A stretch of 64,000 nt of DNA from Ectothiorhodospira haloalkaliphila ATCC 51935 (GCF_000633935.1 NZ_KK214995.1:99408-163407); one strand, 5' to 3'. Positions 9,885 to 20,200 are shown, numbered from the stretch's first letter. Numbers and translations: made by a program. Notes: generated by a model not told the origin, from the letters alone.

Positions 9885-10748
9885 TCAGATGCTGGGGGCA
9901 GTGGTGTGGGTCGGGTCCAGCATGTCCCGCAGGCTCATGGGATCGGCGATCCCGGGCAGCTTGATGCTGCCACCGTCGCGACCGATGATGCCCACCTTGC
10001 CATAGCCCAGGAGTCGGCCCAGCCGGCCTTGAGACAGTCCGGCAGCCCGGATGTGGTCAAGTTCCAGCGTGCGCTTCCTCCGAAAGAGTGTGCCTGTCAC
10101 CGTGATCAATCGTCGGTCGGTGACGGACACCTCGGTATTGAGGAAGATGGCCAGCGCGCGGGCCATGACCCCCGGTACGATCACCACATACACCACGGCG
10201 GCAACCACTTCACCCCCAAGGCCAAACGGACCCAACACCAGCAGGATGCAGAAGGTGAGGAGCTGGATGGGCGGCAAAAAGATGGCCCAGTGGGTGTCGG
10301 CGCGGAACAGGATATCCTCGTCAGGTTCCAGGAGGTCCTCGGTGACCTCGTCACGACTCAGGGAGAAGGACACCAGGGCAGCCACCATGGCAGCCGGCAA
10401 TAGCAGCGTACCCGCAACCAGCAGAGTGGTGCCCAAGGGCGTGCCGAAGAAGTTCAGCCCTGCGAACACGTTGATGGCGGCGGCCACCAGCACCCCAGCG
10501 GATACGAAATTCAGTCGCCGTTTCCACCGTCGACTATTGGGCAGCGACTGGCAGGGGCGCGAAGGCCACCAGCGGACCAGCATCACGATCAGGGTGATGG
10601 GGAACAGGACGATAAAAAGGCTCAGGGAGAACAGGGCCGCCCGGCCCAGGAAGACAAGCGACCCCATGAGACTGAGCAGGGTGCACCAGAACAGCACGTG
10701 GGGAAGCCAGCGGCTCCAGAAGCTCCTTTTTTTGCGCTTTTCGTTCAA
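9885..10748 (-). CDS. Membrane protein with bacterial PH (bPH2/DUF304) domain
   Basis: 287 residues. After a basic N-terminus (NEKRKKRSFW) there are about four hydrophobic segments, then another hydrophobic pair near residues 150-205. The C-terminal 80 residues carry the bPH2 pattern TEVSVTDRRLITVTGTLFRR, followed by the RLLGYGKVGIIG strand and a conserved DP. Such proteins are inner-membrane proteins of unknown role. About 90 bases separate it from the coiled-coil gene upstream on the same strand. Function cannot be assigned beyond the domain. Confidence 0.75.
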   Translation of the reverse strand: MNEKRKKRSFWSRWLPHVLFWCTLLSLMGSLVFLGRAALFSLSLFIVLFPITLIVMLVRWWPSRPCQSLPNSRRWKRRLNFVSAGVLVAAAINVFAGLNFFGTPLGTTLLVAGTLLLPAAMVAALVSFSLSRDEVTEDLLEPDEDILFRADTHWAIFLPPIQLLTFCILLVLGPFGLGGEVVAAVVYVVIVPGVMARALAIFLNTEVSVTDRRLITVTGTLFRRKRTLELDHIRAAGLSQGRLGRLLGYGKVGIIGRDGGSIKLPGIADPMSLRDMLDPTHTTAPSI

Positions 10749-10841
10749 GGCCAGACTCCGGTGGGCATCTTGAGTATTTTCCCCTTTGGGGGATTGCCCT
10801 ATTTTGCCTGAGTATCCACCGGATTGTCCCTGTATCGGCGG

Positions 10842-11141
10842 TTACGAGTCCTTGATCTGGTCCTCGGCCTTACCCTCTCCTTTCTCGGGTTTGTCGACGC
10901 CGCGCAGTTCCTTCACCCGATCCAGGCCCTTGCGTCGCTGCGCGTAGATCACCTCCAGCTTGGCGGCGATCTCGTCACGCTCCTCGCCCGCGGGAGCCTT
11001 GGGCAGCTTCTCGCGCAGGTCTCGCTCCTTGTGCTTGAGCTTCTTGAGCACCTTGCGGATGGAGTCAATCTCCTTACGCTGCGAGGCTCGGTCAGCATCC
11101 AGGAACCTGCCCAGCTTAGCGAGCAGTTTTTTCGTCGCCAT
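10842..11141 (-). CDS. Small charged coiled-coil protein, hypothetical
   Basis: 99 residues starting MATKKLLAKLGRFLDADRAS. The middle is strongly helical and charged (EIDSIRKVLKKLKHKERDL, then a second helix with EERDEIAAKLEVIYAQRRKG) and probably forms an antiparallel coiled coil; the tail is Lys/Glu-rich. No signal or membrane segment. Its start lies 26 bases inside the 3' end of the Na/Pi-cotransporter gene, so the two are probably translated together and it may be a regulatory partner; that is inference from position only. The longer open frame extending upstream is out-of-frame transporter sequence. Confidence 0.65.
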   Translation of the reverse strand: MATKKLLAKLGRFLDADRASQRKEIDSIRKVLKKLKHKERDLREKLPKAPAGEERDEIAAKLEVIYAQRRKGLDRVKELRGVDKPEKGEGKAEDQIKDS

Positions 11142-12990
11142 GGGTATGATCCGGTTGGGGTGAGTCAGGTTCAGCACTGGCCATCCGCTCGATGTCGCTC
11201 GCGTCCAGCGCCAGCGCCCCCTCCGCGGCCTGCTCAGCCAGTGTACCGGTCTGGAGCAGTGCCTGTGCCGCCTCCAGGAGGTTTTCACACACCTCAGAGG
11301 CATACTTCTCATCGTTCAGCATCGATGTGGCAATGGCGGGGGATAATCGCCGGCTACGGACCATCCGGTTGATATCCGAGGTGAATCGGCGACCGGATTT
11401 CTCCATGCATAGCCTAAGGGAGTCCAGTGACAGGCTTGTGACAGTTTCGGGGTCCTGCTGCCGCAATTGCCGTATCTCCCGCAGCACCCGGGCAATGCGC
11501 AGGCGGATGTCGTCATAACCCTCCCGCACCGGCACGTTGGAGGACAGCCCGTAGCGTGACAGATTCTTGTGCAGGTGCTTGGTGGCCTTCACGGCCTCAA
11601 CGATGTCCCGGCTGGCCTGCTGCAGGGCGTAGACCTGATTGATGGCGTATTCGGACAACTCCCTGCCCTGGATCTCGCTGGCAAAGGCGATGACCTCGTT
11701 ATGCAGGCTCTTCACCTTGTGCTCGTACACATCATCCACGTCCAGCGGGATGATCCGGTGGGTCTTCTTCACCGCCTCCGTCAGGGAGTCGTCCGAGGCG
11801 ATCACGGAGCGCCGCAGACTCACACCGTGGGCGATCAGGTCGTGGGCATTGTCATATAAGTGCCCCACCTCCTTGCGCAGTGCGGTGAGGGCACTGGCCG
11901 GCGTTTCCAGGGCCCCCGGGTACAGATAAAGCGGTTGCGCCCGGGACTTGGGGGTGAATTGCACATAGCGCAGCAGCGCCCATTCCAGTTGCTTGATGAA
12001 GGGGGCCAGCAGCAATACCCCGAGCAGGTTGAACAGCGTGTGAAACAGCGCCAGCTTGAGAAGAAGATCGTCCTGGATCCCCATGAGCACGCTGAGCTGA
12101 TCCACCACCCAGCCCATCTGTTCGATCAGGGCAATGGCCACCGCAGCGGTCATGATGTTGAAGATCACATGGGCCATGGCCAGGCGCTTGCCGCCCAGGT
12201 TGGCGGTCATGCCGCCGATGGCGGTGGTGACGGCGCTGCCCAGATTGGCGCCGATGGCCAGTGCCAGGGCCGCATCGTAAGTGATCTGGCCGGCGGCCAG
12301 GGCGGCAATGATCACCAGCAGGGTGGCGTGGCTGGACTGCATGATCACCGTGATGAGCACACCGATTCCGGTGAACAGCAGCACACCCCAAAGACCGGGC
12401 ACCTCGTAGGCCGAAAGTTCGAAGGCCTGCTGGAAGGCCTCGAAACCCTCCTTCATGTAATGGATGCCCAGGAACAGGAACCCCACGCCCAGAGCCAGGT
12501 ACCCCAGGCCCTTCACCAGCTTGGAGCGCTGCAGCAGCATGACCACGCCAAACACCAGGGCGGGCATCGCATAACCGGCGATGTCCACCCGAAGCCCCAG
12601 CCCGGCGATGAGCCAGGCCCCGGTGGTGGTGCCCAGGTTGGCGCCCATGATGATGCCGATCCCCGCCGCCAGCGTGATCATCTCGGCGCTGACGAAGGAG
12701 ATGGTGATCAGGGAGACCAGGGTGCTGGACTGCATCAGCGTGGTGGAGCCGATGCCGAAGGCGATGCTTTTCCACAGCCGGTTGGTGGAACGGCGCAACA
12801 CCCGCTCCAGGGCGCCGCCGGTGAAGGCCTTGAAGCCCTTTTCCAGGGAGATCATCCCGAACAGGAACAGGGCCACGCCGGCGGCAATCTCCTTGAAATG
12901 CGGGCTCACCCAGAAGCCATAGCCCAGGATGATGAACACCACCAGGAGCCAGTAGCGACGCGGGTCCAGCAGGTGGATGTGCATCTTCAA
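11116..12990 (-). CDS. Na/Pi cotransporter family protein with C-terminal PhoU-like domain
   Basis: 624 residues. The N-terminal 350 residues are two inverted sets of membrane helices typical of the NptA/YjbB Na+-phosphate cotransporter family, with the repeated QSS-containing re-entrant segments (MQSSTLVSLITISF and MQSSHATLLVII) that bind substrate and sodium in this family. The C-terminal 230 residues are helical and PhoU-like. E. coli YjbB with this layout exports phosphate, so direction is uncertain. It lies 46 bases downstream of lpxB on the same strand and overlaps the next small gene. There are no other pho genes nearby. Confidence 0.88.
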   Translation of the reverse strand: MKMHIHLLDPRRYWLLVVFIILGYGFWVSPHFKEIAAGVALFLFGMISLEKGFKAFTGGALERVLRRSTNRLWKSIAFGIGSTTLMQSSTLVSLITISFVSAEMITLAAGIGIIMGANLGTTTGAWLIAGLGLRVDIAGYAMPALVFGVVMLLQRSKLVKGLGYLALGVGFLFLGIHYMKEGFEAFQQAFELSAYEVPGLWGVLLFTGIGVLITVIMQSSHATLLVIIAALAAGQITYDAALALAIGANLGSAVTTAIGGMTANLGGKRLAMAHVIFNIMTAAVAIALIEQMGWVVDQLSVLMGIQDDLLLKLALFHTLFNLLGVLLLAPFIKQLEWALLRYVQFTPKSRAQPLYLYPGALETPASALTALRKEVGHLYDNAHDLIAHGVSLRRSVIASDDSLTEAVKKTHRIIPLDVDDVYEHKVKSLHNEVIAFASEIQGRELSEYAINQVYALQQASRDIVEAVKATKHLHKNLSRYGLSSNVPVREGYDDIRLRIARVLREIRQLRQQDPETVTSLSLDSLRLCMEKSGRRFTSDINRMVRSRRLSPAIATSMLNDEKYASEVCENLLEAAQALLQTGTLAEQAAEGALALDASDIERMASAEPDSPQPDHTHGDEKTAR

Positions 12991-13036
12991 GGCGTTGCTG
13001 TCCTCACGGTTGTGGGCACCGGGCAGGCGGCGTGAT

Positions 13037-14206
13037 TCACGTTTCCTTCAGCGTGCCTTCCCGTATCAATTCCAGGGCCATGCGGGCCACCTTGTCCGAG
13101 CCTCCGCCTTCGCCCAGACGTTCGCGAATCTCGGCCAGAGAGGCCACCACCTCCCCATGATACGCTTCATCCATGAGCAGTCTCTCCACTTCCATACCGA
13201 TCTGCTCGGCATTGGCTTCATCCTGCACGAACTCCCTCACCACACGTTTTTCGGCGACGATATTGGCCAGGCCGATGTCCCGGATGAGGATCATGCGCTT
13301 GAGGATGGCATGAGTGATGGGCGAGACGCGATAGATGATGGCCATGGGGGTCTTGAGCAGGGCGGCCTCCAGGGTTGCCGTGCCCGAGGCGATGATCAGG
13401 GCCCGGCTCACCGACATCACGTCATGGGCCTGGCCGATCACCTGATGAATGCCCAGCGAGGCATCCACGTGGGGTGTGATGTCGGACTGGATATCCACCC
13501 CCGGTGCCAGGGGCATCACCCACTGAATGTCCGGGTGGCGTGCCCTTAGCCAGCGGCAGGTCTCCATGATGATGGGCAGGTGGCGTCGCAGTTCACCGGA
13601 ACGGCTGCCCGGTAACAGACCGATCACCGGCCGCTGGGGGTCCAGTCCTAGAGAGGTCATGATCTCCTGGCGACTCCCCGAGGGTTTGACACTGTCCACC
13701 AGCGGGTTGCCCACGTAGCGCACGGGGATCCCGTAACGCCGGTAGACCTCCACCTCGAAGGGGAACAGCACGGCCATGGCGTCGATGACGCGGCCAATGC
13801 GCTTCACCCGGTGGGGTCGCCAGGCCCAGATCTGCGGGCTGACATAAAACAGCACGCGGATGCCCTGCGCCTTGGCCGCCCGGGCCAGGCGCAGGTTGAA
13901 TTCCACATAGTCCACCAGTACCAGCAGGTCCGGCGGATCGCTGTGCAGGCGTTCCTTGAGGACGTTCAGGGCACGGCGGATCTCCCGGTACTGGGCGATC
14001 ACCTCCCACAGGCCCACTACCGCGAGGCGGCGCGCGTCAACCACCAGTTCCACACCGGCCTCACGCAGGGCATTGCAGCCCATGCCCGTGTAGCGGTTGC
14101 CCGGGCTCAGGTCCTCCAGGGCGCGGACCATGGCGGCCGCATGCTGGTCACCGGAGGCTTCTCCGGCCACCACCATCACGTGCAGGGGTTGGCCGGCCTC
14201 AGTCAA
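13037..14206 (-). CDS. lpxB: Lipid-A-disaccharide synthase
   Basis: GT19 glycosyltransferase joining UDP-diacylglucosamine and lipid X at the inner membrane. VVAGEASGDQH near the N-terminus, YVSPQIWAWRP and LLPGSRSGE are family signatures. I chose the TTG at 14206, which gives MTEAGQPLHVMVVAGEASGD, very close to the E. coli start, a length of 389 (E. coli 382) and an 8-base overlap with gnnB; an ATG at 14248 would add 14 unconserved residues. In most gammaproteobacteria lpxB directly follows lpxA on the same strand. Here it is inverted and 3.4 kb away. Confidence 0.94.
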   Translation of the reverse strand: MTEAGQPLHVMVVAGEASGDQHAAAMVRALEDLSPGNRYTGMGCNALREAGVELVVDARRLAVVGLWEVIAQYREIRRALNVLKERLHSDPPDLLVLVDYVEFNLRLARAAKAQGIRVLFYVSPQIWAWRPHRVKRIGRVIDAMAVLFPFEVEVYRRYGIPVRYVGNPLVDSVKPSGSRQEIMTSLGLDPQRPVIGLLPGSRSGELRRHLPIIMETCRWLRARHPDIQWVMPLAPGVDIQSDITPHVDASLGIHQVIGQAHDVMSVSRALIIASGTATLEAALLKTPMAIIYRVSPITHAILKRMILIRDIGLANIVAEKRVVREFVQDEANAEQIGMEVERLLMDEAYHGEVVASLAEIRERLGEGGGSDKVARMALELIREGTLKET

Positions 14207-15293
14207 GGGCGCCCCGGATGACCTGGGTGATGCGCTCGATGGATGCATCGGGCAACTCCGGATAGATGGGCAGGGACAGGCAGCGCGCGGCCACCGAATC
14301 GGTCACCGGCAGGTTCACTCCGGCGGTGGTGTCGGCAAAGGCCTTCTGACGGTGCAGGGGGATGGGATAGTAGATGGCGCAGGCGATCTGTTCGGCCTGC
14401 AGGGCCTTCATGATGACATCCCGCTGATCGCTGAGGATCGTGTACTGGTGGAACACATGGGTGCCCAGACCGTCTTCAAAGGGCGTGGACACGCCGGTAC
14501 CGGCCAGCAGTTCGTTGTAGCGATGGGCGACGCGGCGGCGGCTGAAGTTGTAGTCGTCGATATGGGGCAGTTTCACCCGCAGGATGGCCGCCTGGATCTC
14601 GTCCAGGCGGCTGTTGTAGCCGATGCGGTCATGGTGATAGCGCATGTCGCTGCCATGGTTGCGCAGATTGCGCAGCATGGCCGCATGGGCCGCGTCACGG
14701 GTGGTCACCAGGCCGCCGTCTCCGTAACACCCCAGATTCTTGCTGGGGAAGAAGCTGAAGCAGCCGAAATCGCCCGCAGCCCCGGTTTGTTGAACGCCCA
14801 CCCGGGCGCCAAAGGATTGGGCGCAGTCTTCCAGCAGCATCAGGTCGTGTTGCCGACAGAGCTGTTTCAGGGTGTCCAGGTCGGCGGGCTGGCCGAACAG
14901 GTGCACCGGCATGATGGCGCGTGTCTTGTCATTGATGGCCCCACGCACCTGCTCCACATCAATATTGAAGCTGTGGGGATCGATATCCACGAATACCGGT
15001 GTGGCACCCACGTAACGGATGGCCTCGGCGGTGGCAATGAAGGTGAAGGCAGGGGTGATCACCTCGTCTCCAGGCCCGATGCCGGCAGCCCTGAGGGCCA
15101 GATGCAGGGCGTCGGTGCCCGAGGAGCAGGTGATGGCGTGCTGGACGCCCAGATAATCGGCCAGTTCCTGCTCCAGAGTCTGAACATTGGGGCCCAGGAT
15201 GAAATGGGTGCTGTCGAGCACACCCTGCACGGCGGCGTCGATGTCGCTCTTGAGATGCTGGTATTGGGTCTTGAGATCGACCATGGGGATCAT
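14199..15293 (-). CDS. gnnB: DegT/DnrJ-family aminotransferase, likely GnnB (UDP-3-keto-GlcNAc transaminase)
   Basis: PLP enzyme of 364 residues. SSGTDALHLALRA binds the PLP phosphate, and the Schiff-base Lys is in SFFPSKNLGCYGDGG. Beginning MIPMVDLKTQYQHL, it starts at 15293 with AAGGA eight bases upstream. Family members act on keto-sugar nucleotides. Lying between an adjacent Gfo/Idh oxidoreductase and lpxB, it matches the Acidithiobacillus ferrooxidans gnnA-gnnB pair, which converts UDP-GlcNAc to UDP-GlcNAc3N for lipid A. The specific role is inferred from this context; the family alone would also fit O-antigen amino-sugar synthesis. Confidence 0.82.
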   Translation of the reverse strand: MIPMVDLKTQYQHLKSDIDAAVQGVLDSTHFILGPNVQTLEQELADYLGVQHAITCSSGTDALHLALRAAGIGPGDEVITPAFTFIATAEAIRYVGATPVFVDIDPHSFNIDVEQVRGAINDKTRAIMPVHLFGQPADLDTLKQLCRQHDLMLLEDCAQSFGARVGVQQTGAAGDFGCFSFFPSKNLGCYGDGGLVTTRDAAHAAMLRNLRNHGSDMRYHHDRIGYNSRLDEIQAAILRVKLPHIDDYNFSRRRVAHRYNELLAGTGVSTPFEDGLGTHVFHQYTILSDQRDVIMKALQAEQIACAIYYPIPLHRQKAFADTTAGVNLPVTDSVAARCLSLPIYPELPDASIERITQVIRGALD

Positions 15294-15345
15294 GGTGGGG
15301 TCCTTCTGCAAACGAATCGGGTGTTGGGACGATCGGGCGAGGGGC

Positions 15346-16308
15346 TCAGCAGTCCTCGCCCAGCACATGGGCGCCGTGGCGCACCTGCTCGGTGATGCGA
15401 ATGGCGGTTTCCAGGGCGCGTTGCCCATCCTCGCCGGAGACAATCACCGGCCCACCGTTCCGCACGGCTTCCAGGAACGCGGCAATCTCGGTCTTCAGGG
15501 CATCGCCTTCCTCGAAGATGCTGGTTTCGGTGGTCACTTCCGGTATGCCGGGGAACATCTCTCGCTCACCCAGGCGGTGGATGGACAGGCCGCGATTCTG
15601 GAAATCCACAGAGACATAAGCGTTCTTCTGAAAGATGCGCATCTTGCGCTCGCTCTTCAGGCTCACCCGGCTGGAGGTGACATTGGCCACACAGCCATTT
15701 TCGAATTCAATACGGGCATTGGCGATGTCCAGCGCCTCGGATAGCACCTTGGCGCCACTGGCGGCCACGGATTTTACCGGTGAGCGCACCATGTCCAGGA
15801 TGATGTCGATATCGTGGATCATCAGGTCCAGTACCACATTCACGTCGGTGGCCCGGGGCTTGAAGGGGGCCAGCCGGTGAGATTCGATGAACAGGGGGGG
15901 GCAGCGCTGGTCGGCCAGATCCAGCAGGGCGGCGTTGAAGCGTTCCAGATGCCCCACCTGCAGGATGGCATTGTGCTCGCGGGCGATGCGGTTCAGCTCC
16001 GCCGCCTCTTCCACGGTGCTGGTGATGGGCTTCTCCACCAGTACATGAGTACCTCGCTCCAGGAAGTCCCGCGCCACCTGATAGTGCAGGGTGGTGGGCA
16101 CGGCGATGCTCACCGCGTCCACCTCACCGAGCAGCTCCCGGTAATCGGTCACCCCGCGACAGTCGCAGTCCGCCGCCACCCGGGCGACCGCCTCGGCGTC
16201 AGTATCGGCCACGGCGACCAGATCGGCGTGGGAAAAGGCGGCGTACTTCTGGGCGTGAAACTTGCCGAGATAGCCGACGCCGATGACGGCGCATCGGGTT
16301 GGAGTCAT
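15346..16308 (-). CDS. gnnA: Gfo/Idh/MocA oxidoreductase, likely GnnA (UDP-GlcNAc 3-dehydrogenase)
   Basis: 320 residues with an N-terminal Rossmann fold (CAVIGVGYLGKFHAQKY), the EKPITST motif whose Lys is catalytic, and QVGHLERFNAAL and DLMIHDIDI typical of sugar-nucleotide dehydrogenases. In the A. ferrooxidans pathway GnnA oxidises C3 of UDP-GlcNAc before GnnB aminates it. It is the first gene of the minus-strand run gnnA-gnnB-lpxB. The 189 bases between its start and rnhB (divergent) must hold promoters for both; I see only a repeated GGTTTTCCAGGG/TTTTCCAGGGATTTTCC stretch at 16310-16340. Start ATG 16308 is chosen because upstream residues are not conserved. Confidence 0.82.
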   Translation of the reverse strand: MTPTRCAVIGVGYLGKFHAQKYAAFSHADLVAVADTDAEAVARVAADCDCRGVTDYRELLGEVDAVSIAVPTTLHYQVARDFLERGTHVLVEKPITSTVEEAAELNRIAREHNAILQVGHLERFNAALLDLADQRCPPLFIESHRLAPFKPRATDVNVVLDLMIHDIDIILDMVRSPVKSVAASGAKVLSEALDIANARIEFENGCVANVTSSRVSLKSERKMRIFQKNAYVSVDFQNRGLSIHRLGEREMFPGIPEVTTETSIFEEGDALKTEIAAFLEAVRNGGPVIVSGEDGQRALETAIRITEQVRHGAHVLGEDC

Positions 16309-16497
16309 GGGTTTTCCAGGGTTCGGTTTTCCAGGGATTTTCCGGGACGGTGCGTGTGGAACGGCCAGTCGTGGGGTGCCAGGATACACCGTCGTGGGGC
16401 GCCGGGCCGCTTGGCCATGCATCCATGCCGCTGATGCCCGTGGGGCTGGCTTTGCCTTGGCTGACCTGCTTAATTGATTGTTGATGGCATCATTTTA

Positions 16498-17118
16498 ATG
16501 GATCGTGAGGGCCTTGTGGTGACGGAAGCGGAACTGACCCGATTGCTGGCACAAAACGACGTGGCCGGCGTGGATGAGGTGGGGCGCGGCCCCCTGGCCG
16601 GCCCGGTGGTGGCTGCCGCCGTGATCCTGGATCCTGCCCGCCCCATTGCCGGGTTGATGGACTCCAAGTCCCTGACACCGGCCCGCCGCGAGGCGCTGGC
16701 GGTGCTGATTCGTGAGCGATCCCTCGCCTGGTCCCTGGCCCTTTGCACGCCGGGGGAGATCGACGAGATGAACATCCTGCGCGCCACTCTCGAGGCCATG
16801 CGGCGGGCTGTGGCCACGCTGACGCGACCGCCAGCCATCGCACTGGTGGACGGAAATCGCTGCCCTGAACTCAACTGTGCCGCCTACCCGGTGGTGAAGG
16901 GGGATGGCCGCGCCCCCTGCATCAGCGCTGCCTCCATCATTGCCAAGGTTCACCGGGATGCCCTGATGGCCGACCTGGATCAGATCCATCCCGGTTACGG
17001 GCTGGCCACCCACAAGGGCTACCCCACGCGGGCCCATCGGGATGCCCTGGTCAGGCTGGGCCCCAGTCCATGCCATCGCCGCAGTTTCGCTCCCGTCCGG
17101 GAAGCCGGGATGCGCTGA
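16498..17118 (+). CDS. rnhB: Ribonuclease HII
   Basis: Removes RNA from RNA-DNA hybrids and starts excision of single ribonucleotides. The signature [15 protein letters not shown] starts near residue 25, with catalytic Asp26-Glu27; further acidic residues lie in ALVDGN and near SIIAKVHRD. 206 residues from ATG 16498. A TTG at 16474 would add eight residues without support. In E. coli rnhB lies between lpxB and dnaE; here dnaE still follows but lpxB has been turned round. Confidence 0.93.
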   Translation: MDREGLVVTEAELTRLLAQNDVAGVDEVGRGPLAGPVVAAAVILDPARPIAGLMDSKSLTPARREALAVLIRERSLAWSLALCTPGEIDEMNILRATLEAMRRAVATLTRPPAIALVDGNRCPELNCAAYPVVKGDGRAPCISAASIIAKVHRDALMADLDQIHPGYGLATHKGYPTRAHRDALVRLGPSPCHRRSFAPVREAGMR

Positions 17119-17208
17119 GCCTCCCTGGCCGCAAGGCTGGATCAAGGGCCCCCCTCTGGCCTTATACTCCACGACTGTCCAGCTCGACCCAGCAGCCCCA
17201 CGGCACCC

Positions 17209-20200
17209 ATGACACCCAGTTTTGTTCATCTCCATCTGCATTCCGAATTCTCCCTGGTGGACGGCCTGGTGCGCGTCGGTGCCCTGGTGGATACCGCGCG
17301 GGCCAACGGCATGCCGGCCTGTGCGGTCACGGACCAGAACAACCTCTTTGGCATGGTCAAGTTCTACAAGGCCGCGCTCAAGGCCGGGGTGAAGCCCCTC
17401 ATTGGCGCCGATGCCTGGGTGACGGCACCGCAGCCTGGAGAGCCACCCACGCGTCTGGTCCTGCTCTGCCAGGACAACGAAGGCTATGGAAACCTCACGC
17501 GCCTGATCAGCCGGGGTTATCAGGAAGGCCAGCAAAGCGGTGCTCCCATCCTGGAGCGAGACTGGTTCACCCCGGAGACCTGTCGCGGATTGATCGCCCT
17601 GTCCGGCGCGCGCGAGGGGGAAGTGGGTCGCGCCCTGCTGTCCAGCCAGCCGGACATGGCCCCGCCCCTGTGCGATCACTGGGCAGGGCTTTTTCCGGGG
17701 CGCTTCTACCTGGAACTGGTCCGCACCGGGCGAGAGGGCGAGGAGGATTACCTGCACGCGGCGGTGGAACTGGCTGCCACCCGTGGCCTGCCGGTGGTGG
17801 CCACCAACGATGTGCGCTTCCTCAAGGCCGAGGATTTCGACGCCCATGAGGCCCGTGTGTGCATCCACGATGGCCGGGTGCTGGACGATCCGAGACGGCC
17901 ACGTCTGTACAGTCGGCAGCAGTATCTGCGCACCCCGGAAGAGATGGCAGAGCTCTTCAGCGATGTGCCGGAAGCCCTTGAAAATACAGTGGAGATCGCC
18001 AGGCGCTGCAACCTCACGCTGACCCTGGGGGAAAACTATCTACCCCAGTTCCCCATCCCTGACGGGATGACCACCGACGAGTATTTTCGCAGTGAGTCCC
18101 GCAAGGGGCTGGAGCAGCGCCTGGTCCGTCTGGTGGCCGAGGATGATCCGGATCGGGAGGCCCGCATCCAGACCTACAAGGACCGTCTGGAGGTGGAGCT
18201 GGACGTGATCTGCCAGATGGGGTTCCCCGGCTACTTCCTGATCGTGGCGGATTTCATCCAGTGGGCCAAGGACAACGGCGTGCCGGTGGGCCCGGGGCGT
18301 GGCTCCGGGGCGGGCTCCCTGGTGGCCTATGCCCTGAAGATTACCGACCTGGATCCAATACGTTATGAGCTTCTCTTTGAGCGTTTTCTGAATCCGGAGC
18401 GGGTGTCCATGCCCGACTTCGATGTGGACTTCTGCATGGAGAAGCGGGACAGCGTCATCGAGTACGTGGCCCGTCGTTATGGTCGGGAAAAGGTCTCGCA
18501 GATCATCACCTACGGCACCATGGCGGCCAAGGCGGTGGTGCGCGACGTCGGCAGGGTCCTGGGACATCCCTACGGCTTTGTGGACCGGATCGCCAAGCAG
18601 ATCCCCATGGAGATCGGCATGACCCTGGACAAGGCCCTGGAGCAGGAGGAGGACCTGCGTCAGAGTTACCAGGATGACGAGGAAGTCCGCGATCTCATCG
18701 ACCTGGCCCTGAAACTTGAAGGGGTGGCTCGCAATGCCGGCAAGCACGCTGGCGGCGTGGTCATCGCCCCCACCACGCTCACGGACTTCTCGCCCCTGTT
18801 CTGCGAGCCGGGCGGGCAGGGGGTGGTCACCCACTTCGACAAGGACGATGTGGAGGCCATTGGTCTGGTGAAGTTCGACTTCCTGGGCCTGCGCACCCTG
18901 ACGATCATCGATTGGGCGGTGCACAACATCAATGCCCGGCGCAGGGAAAACGGCGAGGATCTGCTGGACATCAACGATGTCTCCCTGGAGGACCCGGATA
19001 CCTTCAGCCTGCTCAAGCGCCAGGAGACCACAGCGGTCTTCCAGCTGGAATCCCGGGGCATGAAGGATCTCATCAAGCGCCTGGAACCCGATGATTTTGA
19101 AGACATCATCGCGCTGGTGGCCCTCTACCGCCCTGGCCCGCTGCAATCGGGCATGGTGGATGACTACATCAACCGCAAGCACGGCCGGGCCAAGGTGGAA
19201 TACCCCCACCCGGCCCTGGAGCCCATCCTCAAGCCCACCCATGGGGTGATCCTCTACCAGGAACAGGTGATGCAGATCGCCCAGGTGCTGGCTGGCTACA
19301 GCCTGGGCGGCGCTGACCTGCTGCGTCGAGCCATGGGCAAGAAAAAGCCCGAGGAGATGGCCAAGCAGCGGGAGATCTTCCAGAAGGGCGCCGTGGAGCA
19401 AGGGGTGGAGGCGGACACCGCCACCTACATCTTCGACCTGATGGAGAAGTTCGCCGGTTACGGATTCAACAAATCCCACTCGGCGGCCTATGCGCTGCTC
19501 TCCTACCAGACTGCCTGGCTCAAATGCCATTATCCGGCGGCCTTCATGGCGGCGGTGCTCTCCGCCGACATGGATCACACCGACAAGATCGTGAATCTCA
19601 TCGACGAGTGTCGTTCCATGAATCTGGAGGTGATCCCGCCGGACGTGAATGCCTCCAGCTACGAGTTCACCGTGCGCGATGCGCGCACCATCGTTTACGG
19701 GCTGGGCGCCATCAAGGGCGTAGGGGAATCGGCCATTCAGGTGATCCTGGACAGTCGTAACCAGGGCGGGTCGTTCAGCAGCCTGGATGACCTGTGCATG
19801 CGCGCCGACTCCCAGAAGATCAACCGGCGCACCCTGGAGGCCCTGATCCGCGCTGGCGCCCTGGATTCCATCGGCCCCAATCGGGCCACGCTGATGCACA
19901 CACTGCCCCAGGCGCTGTCCCGCGCCGAGCAATACCTGCGGGATCAGAGCATGGGGCAGGAGGACCTGTTCGGGGATCTGGTCGCCCCGACACCGGAGGT
20001 GACGGCGACCGAGCAATGGCCGGAATGGGACGAAGAGAGTCGCCTGCTGGCGGAAAAGGAAACCCTGGGCCTGTACCTCACGGGGCATCCCATCATCCGC
20101 TATGAGGCCGAACTGGCGCAGATCACCGGCAAGCGCATCGCCGATCTGCTCAGCGACCTGGCCGACAGCGCCCCTGGCAATGGTGGCGGCAATGGGGGTG

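Noticed and set aside
11860-13035. 391-codon plus-strand frame opposite the Na/Pi cotransporter
   Set aside because: Antisense of clear membrane-helix coding sequence; the translation is Gln/Gly/His-rich with no hydrophobic core.
16309-16497. Repeated TTTTCCAGGG stretch upstream of gnnA considered as an insertion-sequence scar
   Set aside because: Too short, with no inverted ends or target duplication that I can see.
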